A stretch of 64,000 nucleotides of DNA from Mycobacterium sp. 1245111.1 (GCF_001673405.1 NZ_LZLV01000112.1:1-64000), one strand, 5' to 3'. Shown: positions 1-9,631, counted from the first letter of the stretch. Translations and numbers: made by a program. The notes: a model not told the origin generated them from the sequence alone.

Positions 1-432
1 TACCGCTTCGACGTACTCCCTGACATGACTCCAACTTTCCCAACAAGTGGAGTCTCCGGACATGCCGGGGCGGTTCACATAGGTGACGGCGGCTTGCTGG
101 GCTTGTCGACCGGCCAGCGCTAATTGGTGCGTCTGCCACTGCTTCCAGCCGAGACAGCCGCAAGAAGCCAGTGCGATAGCGAGCAACAGCGGAAGGATGC
201 TGCGGCGGAAATGCTGGCGCCATGGTAGCTTGCCGAGCCTGCTCAGCGTGCGCTCGCGTTTGTGCGACTTACTGTCATCTTGGTCGTCTCCAGAGGGTGC
301 CGCTGTGTCGACGTCGGCAGTCTGCTCGTCATCGACCTGAAGGCCGGTATCTTGTTGCGTCTCATCGTGTTCTTCTGTGCCCACAGGCATTTCGGCCTCC
401 GTAGCGGAACATTTCGCGGTCGTGGCGGCCAT
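1..432 (-). CDS. Mce-associated membrane protein, N-terminal part (runs off the window)
   Basis: Reading leftwards from the ATG at 432 the frame is open for 144 codons to the window edge. The first ~65 residues are acidic and polar, followed by a basic stretch and one hydrophobic segment (about residues 84-98, ending in Cys-Gly-Cys-Leu-Gly-Trp). Next comes an Ala/Gln-rich helix, then Val-Thr-Tyr. A cytoplasmic tail, a single membrane anchor and an outside domain is the usual plan of the Mce-associated proteins encoded after mceF. The gene begins 29 bp after the mceF stop, so it is probably in the same operon. The C-terminal domain that would confirm the family lies outside the window. Confidence 0.7.
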   Translation of the reverse strand, partial: MAATTAKCSATEAEMPVGTEEHDETQQDTGLQVDDEQTADVDTAAPSGDDQDDSKSHKRERTLSRLGKLPWRQHFRRSILPLLLAIALASCGCLGWKQWQTHQLALAGRQAQQAAVTYVNRPGMSGDSTCWESWSHVREYVEAV

Positions 433-461
433 CGTGATCTCCTTGTCGTGGGGGGTCGGTG

Positions 462-1712
462 TTAGTGCGGCGGTTCGATCGGCAGGCCTGGACCGCCGTA
501 GGGAGTGGGTATCGTGTAGCGACCGCGGGGTGTCGGGTCGGTTCTCCGTCCTAAGTCGGCCCCGGGAGGCGGTCCCGCAGTGTCGTCGCCGGCCGGGCGC
601 GGAGCGTTCTTGGCTCCGCGAATGTCCACCCCGGGATCGTCGTCGCGACAGTAGGTGTACATGAACGGCTCGTAGTAGTCGGCCGCTGACGGCGATTGCG
701 CGGGCGTTCCGTAGCTGCAGACGTAGCGGGGATACAGCTCGAAATTCGCCCACACCCCGTGGTCGTGGAAGGTGCTGGCGAGGGCGTCGAACACCGAGCC
801 GCGGTAATCAGGGAACAACGCGTTGAGTGCTGGCACTCGCAGGTAGAGAAGCCGTGACACGGTGGCGAGGCTGCCCAGCAGTTGGACCATCGTCTCGGAG
901 TTATCCGAGAACAAATGGTCCACGGCCGCAAGAGTTTCCGGCGTATGCGCTGTCAGGCGTCGGTACCCTGCTTGCATGTCCGCGACGCCGGACAAGGTGC
1001 GGTGAAGCTCGGTAGCGGCCGCCGAAAGACCTGCGCTCTTGTCACTGGTCAGGTTGAATACGACGCGACTTGTCTTCAGGATGCTGGTGGTTTGGGGCAG
1101 GACCGAGTCCAGGGTCGACAAGAGCATGGTGCCGCCGTCCACAATGGCCGCCAGCTTTTGCCGTCCCGCTTTGCTCAGACTCAACTCCTTTTTGATGAGC
1201 TCGATCTTTTGTGGATCGACCTGCTGGAGCAATCCGTCTGCGTCGCCCAGTAATTGAGCAAGTGAAACGGGGACCGTGGCGCGGTCGAGCCCGATCACGC
1301 TGCCGTTGTGGAGGTACGGCCCGGTATTGGAGGGGGCCTCGAAGTTGAGGTATTGCTCGCCCGCCGGCGAGAGCGCGGATACATGCACGACGCTGGCTGC
1401 CGGGATCTTCGCGTTCGACGAGATGCTCGCAACGGCGGCAGCGCCGTGTTCGGTGATGCGCAGCGATTCGATTCGTCCGATGCGCACGCCACGCAGCGAA
1501 ACGTCTTGGTTGGGCAGCAATCCTCCTGATTCGGGGAGTTCTACGGTCACCGAATACGACGACGCAAGAGGCGTCACGCGTAGCGCGTCGATCATTAAAT
1601 AGGCGCTGGCGATTATCAGGGTCAGCACCAGTCCGACCAGGGACAACCAAGTTTGTCGGCGGTGGGCTCCGCGCACCGTGCGGACCAGTGCGTCAGCGAG
1701 AGTGCCGGTCAT
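462..1712 (-). CDS. mceF: Mce family protein MceF
   Basis: Last of the six Mce subunits of the lipid importer (416 aa). An N-terminal membrane helix (about residues 21-42) is followed by the MCE domain, which has the typical Leu-Pro-Asn-Gln-Asp-Val-Ser-Leu-Arg-Gly-Val-x-Ile-Gly pattern. A long alpha-helical region and a Pro/Gly-rich tail follow. The ATG at 1712 overlaps the mceE stop by 4 bp (ATGA) and gives an N-terminus starting Met-Thr-Gly-Thr-Leu. The same frame is open further upstream, but that extension would run into mceE and is unlikely to be translated. Mce subunits are thought to form the tube that carries lipid through the mycobacterial envelope. Confidence 0.93.
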   Translation of the reverse strand: MTGTLADALVRTVRGAHRRQTWLSLVGLVLTLIIASAYLMIDALRVTPLASSYSVTVELPESGGLLPNQDVSLRGVRIGRIESLRITEHGAAAVASISSNAKIPAASVVHVSALSPAGEQYLNFEAPSNTGPYLHNGSVIGLDRATVPVSLAQLLGDADGLLQQVDPQKIELIKKELSLSKAGRQKLAAIVDGGTMLLSTLDSVLPQTTSILKTSRVVFNLTSDKSAGLSAAATELHRTLSGVADMQAGYRRLTAHTPETLAAVDHLFSDNSETMVQLLGSLATVSRLLYLRVPALNALFPDYRGSVFDALASTFHDHGVWANFELYPRYVCSYGTPAQSPSAADYYEPFMYTYCRDDDPGVDIRGAKNAPRPAGDDTAGPPPGADLGRRTDPTPRGRYTIPTPYGGPGLPIEPPH

Positions 1713-2923
1713 CGCGGATGCCCTTCTGGCGGTGCGGGTGCTGGCGCTCTGTCGATCTGACCCGGGATGTTCGGATCCGGTATCACTGGCACCTGCGGAG
1801 AGTTCGGACCCCGCCCGACGATGCGCTCTTGCAGGCGCCACAGGGTGTATTTGAGCGATCCAACTAATTCGTTCCAGGTGTAGCGGCTCGGTCCATGCAA
1901 CCCCCTATCACCGGGAAATCCGACGTCGGGTATCGCGCCCAGGGTGAGCTGGTCTACCGAAACATGCACGGAAATCGAGTTTCCGGCAGTAGCTTTCACG
2001 ATCGCGGGGATCATTCGATTCAGCGGTGCCCAACTGGTGTCGGGGCTGACCGCTGCGTCGTTGGCTGATTTCGCCATTGTGTTGAGATCGCGGATCATGC
2101 TGCGGTCACCGGTTTTTGTGCCACCTATGGTCGGAAATTTAGCCAGGAGTCGACTGGTATCGCCGACCTGCACCGCGAGATCGGACAGCTGGGTGGTGTT
2201 GTCGGCAAGCGCCGATGTGGCGGGCTGGGCCGCTGCGATGAGTTCGGCGACGTTTCGGTTCTTGGTGTCGAGGTTGTGACTCAGATGGTCCAGTTCGGTC
2301 AGGGCATTCGAGAACTGTCCCGAACGCGCATCCAAAGTGCCAAGCAGCTGATTGGATTTGTGCAGCAGGTTGCCGAACGCCTCTCCGTGGTCGCCGCTCG
2401 CTTTGCCGAAGCCGTTGATGAGGTTCGTGAAATTGCGGACGGCGCCTCCGTTGACCAGAATCGCCGCGGAGCTCAACACCGACTCGACTGTCGCCGCGGC
2501 GGTGGTGGAGGGCAGCCCGATGACATCGCCGCCTCGCAGCGGCGGCGTTCCCGGGTCTGTCTTGGTGGGCGGGCGCAGCGAAACGAAGACGTCCCCCAAC
2601 GGTGTCGCTGTTCGGAGTTCGGCGGTACTGGTGCGCGGCAGGGTGACATCGTCGCGGATCCGCAATGTGGTGACTGCCGTGTAGTTGTGAGCGACCATCG
2701 ATTCGACCTGGCCGACGTCGGCGCCGGCCAGTTTGACTTTGGCATGCATGGGAAGGTTGAGCGCGTTGGCGAACACGGCTGTGACCGTGTAGCCGCCGGA
2801 GCTCAATCCTGGGGCCGGAAGCGGCAGACTGGCGAGACCATTGGTGGCGCAGCCCGAGCTCATCATCAGCGCCGCGATGATGGCCGACGCGGGTTTGGTG
2901 CGTGCAAACATTCTGTTCCGCAT
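1709..2923 (-). CDS. mceE: Mce family lipoprotein MceE (LprK-like)
   Basis: Fifth Mce subunit (404 aa), normally the lipoprotein member. It starts with a basic N-region, a hydrophobic core and a Met-Ser-Ser-Gly-Cys lipobox at about residues 19-23, so Cys23 is the probable lipidation site. Ser rather than Leu at -3 makes the lipobox slightly atypical. The MCE domain follows (Gly-Gly-Tyr-Thr-Val-Thr-Ala-Val-Phe, Lys-Leu-Ala-Gly-Ala-Asp-Val-Gly), then a helical domain and a Pro-rich C-terminus. The ATG at 2923 shares one base with the mceD stop (TGATG), which fixes the start. Confidence 0.93.
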   Translation of the reverse strand: MRNRMFARTKPASAIIAALMMSSGCATNGLASLPLPAPGLSSGGYTVTAVFANALNLPMHAKVKLAGADVGQVESMVAHNYTAVTTLRIRDDVTLPRTSTAELRTATPLGDVFVSLRPPTKTDPGTPPLRGGDVIGLPSTTAAATVESVLSSAAILVNGGAVRNFTNLINGFGKASGDHGEAFGNLLHKSNQLLGTLDARSGQFSNALTELDHLSHNLDTKNRNVAELIAAAQPATSALADNTTQLSDLAVQVGDTSRLLAKFPTIGGTKTGDRSMIRDLNTMAKSANDAAVSPDTSWAPLNRMIPAIVKATAGNSISVHVSVDQLTLGAIPDVGFPGDRGLHGPSRYTWNELVGSLKYTLWRLQERIVGRGPNSPQVPVIPDPNIPGQIDRAPAPAPPEGHPR

Positions 2924-4047
2924 CACTTTTGGCCCATCGCGGCCAGGCCGTCCAGGACATACGTCAGCCCGAAGTCGGGTCCGAAGTCTTGAATTGTTCC
3001 AGTGCTGCATCCCAGTTGTCGCAGACCCATCAAGTTGCAGATTTCTTTGGCGTACTGGCCGTCGAAGATGAGTCGATCGGTGAGGAAGTGTGCACGTACA
3101 GCGCCGTTTTGTCGGTCGATCATGTTGTAGGCGTTGTCGGCTACCAGCGGGCCCAGGTCGAGTGTCTCTGCAAGATCACGCTTTTGGTCTTCCAGCGTTT
3201 TGACGAGGGTGGTTCCGTTGCGTGCGGCGTCGCGCAGAGTGTCACGGTGGGTGTCGAGCAGATCACCGGCACGCTGGATCAGCTGCTCGAGCCGCTTGCC
3301 GGTGGTGCCACCACCGATGTCTTCGTCAGCGACGATCTGACTGACCTGGTGGATCGTGGACGCGAACTCTCGCAGCTTTGTGTCGTTGGTGGCCGCTGCC
3401 TCGAAGAGGGAACTGATGTTTTTGACAATGGTGGTGATCTGTCCACGGGTCTGAGCGCCCCCGTCGCTACTCAGTCGGAGCGCCTTCGACAACTCATCAA
3501 GCGCGCCTTTGATTTTGGGGCCGTTGCCATCGACTACGCCGACGCCGCCGTTCAGTACGTCGGCAATCGGTCCGTTTCCGTGACCGTCGCCTTCGAGGGA
3601 CTTGGTCACCTTGTCCAGGACGGCGAGAACACGGCTGAATTCGACGGGTGTTTTGGTGCGGGTGAGGCCGATGGTGTCGCGGTCGCGCAGGGTCGGACCG
3701 TTGTGGTAAGGCGGGGTGAGTTCGATCTGTCGGTCGGTGAGGATGGACGTCGACACGGTGACGGCTTGTACGTCCACCGGTATTTTGACATCTCGGTCGA
3801 TGGTGAAATCGACATCGACGTACGCGCCACGGGCGGTGATCTTCGTGACTTTTCCGACCGGCATTCCGAGTACCGCGACCGCGTTGCCCTCGTAAAGCCC
3901 AGCTGCGTCTTCGAATTGGGCGGTCACGGTGATGGGAGCTGTATCGGAGGACATTACCTTCCACCCCAGCCCGAGGGCGGCGATGATCGCGACAATCGTG
4001 GCCACTGTGAGCGCTCGGCCACGGCGCCCGAGTCGGAGGTACTTCAT
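2923..4047 (-). CDS. mceD: Mce family protein MceD
   Basis: Fourth Mce subunit (374 aa). It has a short basic N-terminus, a membrane helix at about residues 13-30, and an MCE domain with Gly-Asn-Ala-Val-Ala-Val-Leu-Gly-Met-Pro-Val-Gly-Lys-Val. A long helical region ends in a conserved-looking Cys-rich C-terminal segment. The ATG at 4047 overlaps the mceC stop by 4 bp. Order and spacing match mce operons generally, with translationally coupled subunits expected to assemble in fixed proportions. Confidence 0.93.
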   Translation of the reverse strand: MKYLRLGRRGRALTVATIVAIIAALGLGWKVMSSDTAPITVTAQFEDAAGLYEGNAVAVLGMPVGKVTKITARGAYVDVDFTIDRDVKIPVDVQAVTVSTSILTDRQIELTPPYHNGPTLRDRDTIGLTRTKTPVEFSRVLAVLDKVTKSLEGDGHGNGPIADVLNGGVGVVDGNGPKIKGALDELSKALRLSSDGGAQTRGQITTIVKNISSLFEAAATNDTKLREFASTIHQVSQIVADEDIGGGTTGKRLEQLIQRAGDLLDTHRDTLRDAARNGTTLVKTLEDQKRDLAETLDLGPLVADNAYNMIDRQNGAVRAHFLTDRLIFDGQYAKEICNLMGLRQLGCSTGTIQDFGPDFGLTYVLDGLAAMGQK

Positions 4048-5090
4048 CGGCAGTCCTTGAAGTACTGAATGAGTCCAAATTGCTTGGCGCGGCCGCTGAT
4101 TGCGCACATCCATGAGTCGAAGAGCGGACCATTAGGCGCGTTGAAGCTCACCGCGTTGGCATCGCCGGTCAGATTGGCGGCTTCGCGCAGGAAGATCGGC
4201 GTCACCTGCAGCATGTTGCGCAGCAGGTCGTCGTGGTCGGCCATCATGCCGGTGAAGTCGTGCACGTCGCTGAGCAGCGCATCGACGCCTGCCCGGTCGT
4301 CGACGAGGATCTCAGCCATCGTTTCGACCAAGCTCGTCAGTGCCTGCATCATCGCGTGAAAAACCGTGCGGCGTGCCACAAGCTGGCCGAGTAGGTCATG
4401 GGCTTGATTGACCAAAGCGCCCAGACCGGCTTGTTGGCTGTGCAACGTATTCGTGACCTGCTCGGTGCTCTTGAGCAGCTCGCCGAGCTGGTCGCGGCGT
4501 TGGGCGATGATCGATGCCAGGGAGTTGATGTTCTGCACCGCCTGCGGCACGACGTCGGGCAACCTTTGAACCTGCTTTCCGAGCACGGCCAGCGATTGCG
4601 CAAACCTGTCGGAGTCGACCTGTTCGAAGGTGGTGGTTGCGTCATGCAGCGCGACTTGAAGATCGTAAGGCACTTCGGTGTGTGCGAGATCGAAAGTGTT
4701 GTCGGGCAGCGGCGCTGAGCCGTTCGGCTCGAGTGAGAGGTATCGCGACCCCAGGATCGTCGTGACCTTGATCGCCGCCTTGGAATCCTTACCTAACACG
4801 ACCGTGTCACGGACCTTCAGGTTGGCCTCGACATGGTCGCCGGCGAGCTTCATGCCCGTCACCTCGCCAACAGGTATGCCCGCCAACGTAATTGGATTAC
4901 CAGCGCGCAGTGAAGCGGCCTGGAGGAACTCGGCGGTGTAGTGGCGGTACCCGACGCCGGCCGCATGGATGGCGAGCATCGATCCGATCAGGATAGCTAC
5001 TACCAGGACCGAGATTAAGCCCAGCCAGGTCGTGCTATAGCTTTCCAGCGGGCGACTTCGCAAGCGTTGCAATACAGATGAATCAGCCAT
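4044..5090 (-). CDS. mceC: Mce family protein MceC
   Basis: Third Mce subunit (348 aa). The N-terminus has a hydrophobic helix at about residues 21-42, then the MCE domain (Tyr-Thr-Ala-Glu-Phe, Gly-Asn-Pro-Ile-Thr-Leu-Ala-Gly-Ile-Pro-Val-Gly-Glu-Val) and a helical tail. The ATG at 5090 overlaps the end of mceB by 8 bp. Two upstream in-frame ATGs would extend it further into mceB and would put a long tail before the membrane helix, so the shorter form is preferred. Confidence 0.92.
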   Translation of the reverse strand: MADSSVLQRLRSRPLESYSTTWLGLISVLVVAILIGSMLAIHAAGVGYRHYTAEFLQAASLRAGNPITLAGIPVGEVTGMKLAGDHVEANLKVRDTVVLGKDSKAAIKVTTILGSRYLSLEPNGSAPLPDNTFDLAHTEVPYDLQVALHDATTTFEQVDSDRFAQSLAVLGKQVQRLPDVVPQAVQNINSLASIIAQRRDQLGELLKSTEQVTNTLHSQQAGLGALVNQAHDLLGQLVARRTVFHAMMQALTSLVETMAEILVDDRAGVDALLSDVHDFTGMMADHDDLLRNMLQVTPIFLREAANLTGDANAVSFNAPNGPLFDSWMCAISGRAKQFGLIQYFKDCR

Positions 5091-6162
5091 CGGCCATATT
5101 CCTGCATCTCGGGGTGAATTGCATCTTGTTTCCCGGCGTCGCGGCATTGACGATGATGGGTACCACATCATTGAGACCTGGGAAGAAGCTCAAGAAGTTG
5201 ACGTCGCACAGGTAGGCGTTGCCGAAGGCACCCTGGTTTCCCACCCGCGTCAGTCCCTTGAGCAGTAGCGGTACGTTGTCACCAAAAAAGGCCACCTGTG
5301 GTTCGACATCGATTAGATGTCGCATGAGACCTGGTTTACGGTCGACGAATTCGCGAAATGCGGGGTAGTCGCTACGCGCGTAAGTGGCGACGTGGCTCAG
5401 CGTTTTTGACAGCGAGCCGAATGAGGACTGCAGCTCAGGTCGTCGCTTGTCGAGCGCTGCGACGACTTGTCGAGTTTGGGTGATGGCGCTGTCAAAGTCG
5501 GAGTTCTGGGCGGCGAGGTTGCCCAGTACCTTGTTGAGGTTGTCGATGACCGTGCCGAGCGCCTGATCGCGGCCCGCGAATGTTTCTGCCAGAGTGGATG
5601 TTTGGCTGACCAAAGTCGCCAAAGACGATGTGTCGCCTTGCAGTGATTCGAGAATTCCCTTGGTGAGGTTGTCGGCGTCGTGGGGGTTGAGCAGGCTGAA
5701 TAGAGGCTCGTAACCGTTGAGCAGCGCAGTGACGTCGAAAGACGGTTCAGTGCGATCTAAGGGGATGACGCTGCCGGGCGTCAGGGGGAGCGAGTCGCCT
5801 TGGGCGCCCAGCGAGAGTCCGAGATAGCGCTGGCCAACGATATTCTGGTACGTCACGCTGGCGATGGTGTTGGCGAACAGACGTTGGTCCCGCTGGACCA
5901 CGAAGGATACCTTCGCGAGTTTTCCGTCGAGATCGACCTTTTCAACGCGGCCGACCCGCACACCGGCCACCCGAACGTCGTCGCCTTCGCGAAGCCCGTA
6001 AACATCGGAGAAAACCGCCGCGTACGGTTCCGTCGTTCCCGCCACGTCACGTCGCAGGCTTGCGTATACCAGCCACGTGACGGTGAGCGCGACAATCATG
6101 AAGAGCGAGAGGCCAATCAGCGGCGCGCGAAATCTCACAAGCACCTCATTTCGACGGGTCAT
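5083..6162 (-). CDS. mceB: Mce family protein MceB
   Basis: Second Mce subunit (359 aa). It begins Met-Thr-Arg-Arg-Asn, has a membrane helix at about residues 14-33, then the MCE domain with Gly-Asp-Asp-Val-Arg-Val-Ala-Gly-Val-Arg-Val-Gly-Arg-Val. A helical C-terminal region with the usual Asn/Thr-rich turns follows. The start overlaps the mceA tail by 17 bp. Cysteines near the C-terminus occur where other MceB proteins have them. It should act with MceA and MceC-F in the substrate-binding tube. Confidence 0.93.
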   Translation of the reverse strand: MTRRNEVLVRFRAPLIGLSLFMIVALTVTWLVYASLRRDVAGTTEPYAAVFSDVYGLREGDDVRVAGVRVGRVEKVDLDGKLAKVSFVVQRDQRLFANTIASVTYQNIVGQRYLGLSLGAQGDSLPLTPGSVIPLDRTEPSFDVTALLNGYEPLFSLLNPHDADNLTKGILESLQGDTSSLATLVSQTSTLAETFAGRDQALGTVIDNLNKVLGNLAAQNSDFDSAITQTRQVVAALDKRRPELQSSFGSLSKTLSHVATYARSDYPAFREFVDRKPGLMRHLIDVEPQVAFFGDNVPLLLKGLTRVGNQGAFGNAYLCDVNFLSFFPGLNDVVPIIVNAATPGNKMQFTPRCRNMADG

Positions 6163-7702
6163 TCTCGGGTGAATGAGTGACGGATACCGTCGTTCCGCGC
6201 GCTATCGGACCCAGCAGGATCTCGGCGGCGGCGGTGGCGGGTCTGCCGGTAATAACCGTCAGCATGTTTCGTTCGTATTGGCTGCCCACTGGCCCGACGT
6301 TTCCTCCGAAGGACGACGGCACCGCTCCCGCCGCCGGCGGACCCAGCAGCGGCGGCGGCGCCACAGGTGCTGGCGGCTGCGGGGGTGGTGGACCCAGATC
6401 GGGATTGGCGCTCTGCGGTACTGGTGGCGATGGGGAATGGAACGGCGGCAAGGCTGGATTGGGATCGGCCAAGTTCGGACTCGGGTTGATCAGCGGCGGG
6501 CCGACGGCGACCAGGTTTCCGTCGGGGCCGACGGTGGTGCCCGGTGGCGGTGCAAGATCTTTGGGCGGTTGGTAGTTCTGCGGCAGCAACTCTGCGGGCA
6601 GGTCGGGCTTGTTCGGAATCAGCGGTGCGGTAAAGCAACTGGGCCCTTTGAGTTCACCGTAGTGCGGGCAATCTGCCCGGCTGTAGGCGTACGTCTGGCT
6701 GAACGAGAATCGGGCTCGCATGTTGGGGGTGGCCAGCGACGGAATCCAAACCTGCTCCATGAATTTGGCCGCCACGTTGTCGAGCTTGCTGACTGCACCC
6801 ACGAAGTTGCCCGACTTCATCCCCAGTATGCCCACGACTGGCGACAGGTCGCCGGTGATGTTGATCAACTGATCGATGTGGTTGCTGAACGATTCGCGCG
6901 TCGTGCCCACGGTATGGTCGGCGCCGGCCAGCAGCGCGGCGAACTGACTGCGGGTCTCGGTGAACGTTCGCATCGGCTCGACCAGCCGCTGAAGTGCATC
7001 GAGGAGGTCTGGAGCCGCCTCCTGAAGTCCGCGTGTCGCGTCGACCAGAGCCGAGACAGTGGAGGGTCCGGTGTCGGTGCCGACAATTGAATTCATTTGA
7101 TCCAGTAGACGATTGAGTTGCGCACCGGCGTTCAGTAAGGGCACCCGACGATGGTCTGTGGCGGCCCCGAGTGCGGCTAGGATTCCGACGGATTTGTCAT
7201 CTCGGCCTCGGCCCGCGGCTGAGAGAATGTCGCGGAGCTTAGTGACTGTGGTCTCGAATAAAACTGTCGGGAGCTGGGTATCTTCCGGGATGTGCTCGCC
7301 GGCAAGGATAGCCGTGCCGGGTCCGTTGCCGACAAGCTGTATTGAGGATACGGCGAATACGTTGCTGGGGACTACGCGTGCGGTTACCGAAGCCGGAATC
7401 GACTGAGCGTATTCAGGTTTGAGATCAATGTGGACGTAGTTGGGTTTTCCACGCGAGGCGGGTTCGACGTCGCTGACCATACCGACCAGAACACCGTGGT
7501 ACTTCACGTCAGACTTCTGTGGCAGACCGTCGCCCACATTGACAAGATCAGCGACGACGCGCACATAGTTGTCGAGTCGGCCGGTGGACCGGGCCAGCAA
7601 GCCAGACGCGAGCAACGTTGCGATGATGAGTACGACCACGCCGAGGCCGAGTAGTTGCCGGTCTGAGGGGCCGCGTCCGTCGAGGTCTAGCGAGTTCGGC
7701 AT
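6146..7702 (-). CDS. mceA: Mce family protein MceA
   Basis: First Mce subunit (518 aa). The ATG at 7702 lies 8 bp after the yrbEB stop. A hydrophobic helix (about residues 20-40) precedes the MCE domain (Lys-Ser-Asp-Val-Lys-Tyr-His-Gly-Val-Leu-Val-Gly-Met-Val). The middle is helical. The last ~130 residues are strongly Pro-rich, a low-complexity tail common in MceA proteins that may reach into the cell wall. An upstream in-frame ATG at 7888 would read backwards through yrbEB and gives an Arg-rich unlikely N-terminus, so it was rejected. Confidence 0.92.
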   Translation of the reverse strand: MPNSLDLDGRGPSDRQLLGLGVVVLIIATLLASGLLARSTGRLDNYVRVVADLVNVGDGLPQKSDVKYHGVLVGMVSDVEPASRGKPNYVHIDLKPEYAQSIPASVTARVVPSNVFAVSSIQLVGNGPGTAILAGEHIPEDTQLPTVLFETTVTKLRDILSAAGRGRDDKSVGILAALGAATDHRRVPLLNAGAQLNRLLDQMNSIVGTDTGPSTVSALVDATRGLQEAAPDLLDALQRLVEPMRTFTETRSQFAALLAGADHTVGTTRESFSNHIDQLINITGDLSPVVGILGMKSGNFVGAVSKLDNVAAKFMEQVWIPSLATPNMRARFSFSQTYAYSRADCPHYGELKGPSCFTAPLIPNKPDLPAELLPQNYQPPKDLAPPPGTTVGPDGNLVAVGPPLINPSPNLADPNPALPPFHSPSPPVPQSANPDLGPPPPQPPAPVAPPPLLGPPAAGAVPSSFGGNVGPVGSQYERNMLTVITGRPATAAAEILLGPIARGTTVSVTHSPENDPSK

Positions 7703-7710
7703 GGGATGAC

Positions 7711-8574
7711 CTAGCCCCCGAACCTTGCGCCGGCATCGACGCCCCACAGCGCCATGGTCAGCAGCATGTTGACGATGATCACGATGGTGATGCTGGCGCG
7801 CATGCCGTGCCCGGCGGCCACGCCGACGCCCTCGGGTCCGCCGCTCGCGTAATAGCCGTAGTAGCACTGGATTGTTGACGCTATCCACACGAAAACGACG
7901 GCTTTGATCAAGGAATAGATGATGTCCTGGCCGGCCAGCATCAGCGTGAAGTAGTGCAAGTACGACCCTGTCGAGCCGCCGCTGCTGATCCCCACCACGA
8001 GTTGGGTGCTCAGGTATCCGATCGCCAGGCAGGCGGTGTAGAGCGGAATGATGGCGACGATCGAGGCCAACAGTCGGGTCGCGACCAGGTAGGGGATCGG
8101 GCGAATCGCGATCGACTCCATGGCGTCGATCTCTTCAGCGATCCTCATCGACCCCAGTTGCGCGGTGAACCGGCAACCGCCTTGCATCGCAAATGCCAAA
8201 GAGGCCATCAGCGGAGCCAACTCGCGAGTGTTGACCAGCGACGAGACGAAGCCGGTCGCCGGGCCCAGTCCCAACAGGTCTAGGAAGTTGTAACCTTCGA
8301 TGCCGACCAGCGCTCCGACGGTCATTCCCAGCACAACCGCCACGCCTGCGGTTCCACCGCCCACCACGATCGAGCCGTTGCCCCAGGTGATGTTGGACAG
8401 CAGCCGAAGGAATTCGTTGGGGTACTGGCGCAACGCAATTGGTATCGCCACCAGCGCCCGTACGAAGAATACGAGCATGTGGCCCAACCGGATGACGGGC
8501 TTGGCGATCCGTCGGTAGAGCCAGATCAGCCGGATCGTGAACGGCGCGAAGGGCTGGTAGGTGGCGACGGCCAT
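7711..8574 (-). CDS. yrbEB: YrbEB permease of the Mce lipid importer
   Basis: Integral membrane protein of 287 aa, the usual YrbE/MlaE permease length. It has five or six hydrophobic segments and the family signature Ala-Glu-Glu-Ile-Asp-Ala-Met-Glu in the central cytoplasmic loop, where the MceG/Mkl ATPase is expected to dock. The gene starts 1 bp after yrbEA ends, and the two permeases are thought to form a heterodimer. No ATPase gene lies in the window; in mycobacteria it is usually encoded elsewhere and shared by all Mce systems. Confidence 0.95.
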   Translation of the reverse strand: MAVATYQPFAPFTIRLIWLYRRIAKPVIRLGHMLVFFVRALVAIPIALRQYPNEFLRLLSNITWGNGSIVVGGGTAGVAVVLGMTVGALVGIEGYNFLDLLGLGPATGFVSSLVNTRELAPLMASLAFAMQGGCRFTAQLGSMRIAEEIDAMESIAIRPIPYLVATRLLASIVAIIPLYTACLAIGYLSTQLVVGISSGGSTGSYLHYFTLMLAGQDIIYSLIKAVVFVWIASTIQCYYGYYASGGPEGVGVAAGHGMRASITIVIIVNMLLTMALWGVDAGARFGG

Positions 8575-8575
8575 A

Positions 8576-9478
8576 TCACAGGCCCGTTCTAGGGGACAGC
8601 AAGATGTACAGCTGGCTGATGGCGACGTTGACGACCATCAGCAGCAACACGGCTTCGACCACCGCCGCGTTGACCGCGTTCGCCACGCCGGTCGGTCCGC
8701 CTTTGGTGGACAGGCCTTTTTGGCTCGCGACGACGGCCACAATGGCGCCGAAGACGACCGCTTTGACCAGCGCCATGATCATGTCACCCGTGGTCGCGAA
8801 CGAGGCAAACGTCGAGACGAAACTGCCGGGTGCACCGTTTTGGAAATAGACGTTGAATATGTAGCTGGCGAAAAATCCGACGAAGCACACCACGCCGGTC
8901 AGGGCGACGCCGATCATGATCGCGGCGGCGAATCGCGGAACCACCAGGCGTCGTATGACCGACACGCCCATGACTTCCATCGCGTCGATCTCTTCGCGCA
9001 TCGTGCGTGAGCCGAGGTCGGCGGTGATTGCCGATCCGACTGCCGATGCCATGAGTACCGCGGCCACCAGCGAGGCGCCCTGTCGGATCACCGCTAGGCC
9101 GCTTGCCGCGCCGGCCAGCGAGGTGGCGCCGACTTGGCCTGCGAGCAGGGCGAATTGAATCGACAGCGTGACGCTGATCGGTAGGGACACCAAGATCGTA
9201 GGCAGCACGGCAGTACCTGCCATGAACGCGCCTTGCCGAACGAAATCCTGCCACTGGAATTGGCCTGTCACCAAGTCGACGAAGAAGTATTCGAGGGTTC
9301 GTATGCCCAGGACGAACTGCTGGCCGACGGTCGACAGCGAGGCCAGCGGGTGCCGCTCGATGTAGCCGACCGACCAGTTCCTTATTGCGACGAGTCCATC
9401 GCCGTCAAGACGACCGGCGTCCAGCTCTGCGTCCTCCACTGCGGTCATGGACGATCCACTGTCGGCTCCCGACACCAT
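8576..9478 (-). CDS. yrbEA: YrbEA permease of the Mce lipid importer
   Basis: First gene of the mce operon (300 aa from the start at 9478; an in-frame ATG at 9448 would remove 10 polar residues and is about as likely). It has the YrbE/MlaE fold with the loop signature Arg-Glu-Glu-Ile-Asp-Ala-Met-Glu-Val-Met-Gly. The N-terminal ~70 residues before the first transmembrane segment are longer than in the partner. The shared operator at 9657-9695 lies about 180-200 bp upstream, leaving a long untranslated leader. Confidence 0.94.
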   Translation of the reverse strand: MVSGADSGSSMTAVEDAELDAGRLDGDGLVAIRNWSVGYIERHPLASLSTVGQQFVLGIRTLEYFFVDLVTGQFQWQDFVRQGAFMAGTAVLPTILVSLPISVTLSIQFALLAGQVGATSLAGAASGLAVIRQGASLVAAVLMASAVGSAITADLGSRTMREEIDAMEVMGVSVIRRLVVPRFAAAIMIGVALTGVVCFVGFFASYIFNVYFQNGAPGSFVSTFASFATTGDMIMALVKAVVFGAIVAVVASQKGLSTKGGPTGVANAVNAAVVEAVLLLMVVNVAISQLYILLSPRTGL

Positions 9479-9613
9479 CCGGAGCTGGCGACCCTTGAGA
9501 CGAGGGCGTTCAGCACGGGACGACCAGTGACGATGGCAGTCCCTTGATGCGACGACGGCACGCTCCAGCGCGTTCGCACACGCCCCTCCCGAGTGCTAGT
9601 GCGCGACTGCGCG

Positions 9614-9631
9614 CCCCAGCTAAGGCTGGGG
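9614..9631 (-). other. Stem-loop in the leader of the mce operon
   Basis: A perfect 7-bp inverted repeat (CCCCAGC / GCTGGGG) with a 4-base loop lies between the putative operator (9657-9695) and the yrbEA start. It would form a stable hairpin in the mce mRNA leader. No U-run follows it on the minus strand, so it does not look like a classic terminator. The rest of 9479-9763 shows no convincing gene. Confidence 0.4.

Noticed and set aside
2902..4068. Long plus-strand open frame (~390 codons) opposite mceD/mceE
   Set aside because: High-GC antisense shadow; the minus strand has clear Mce domains and coupled starts.
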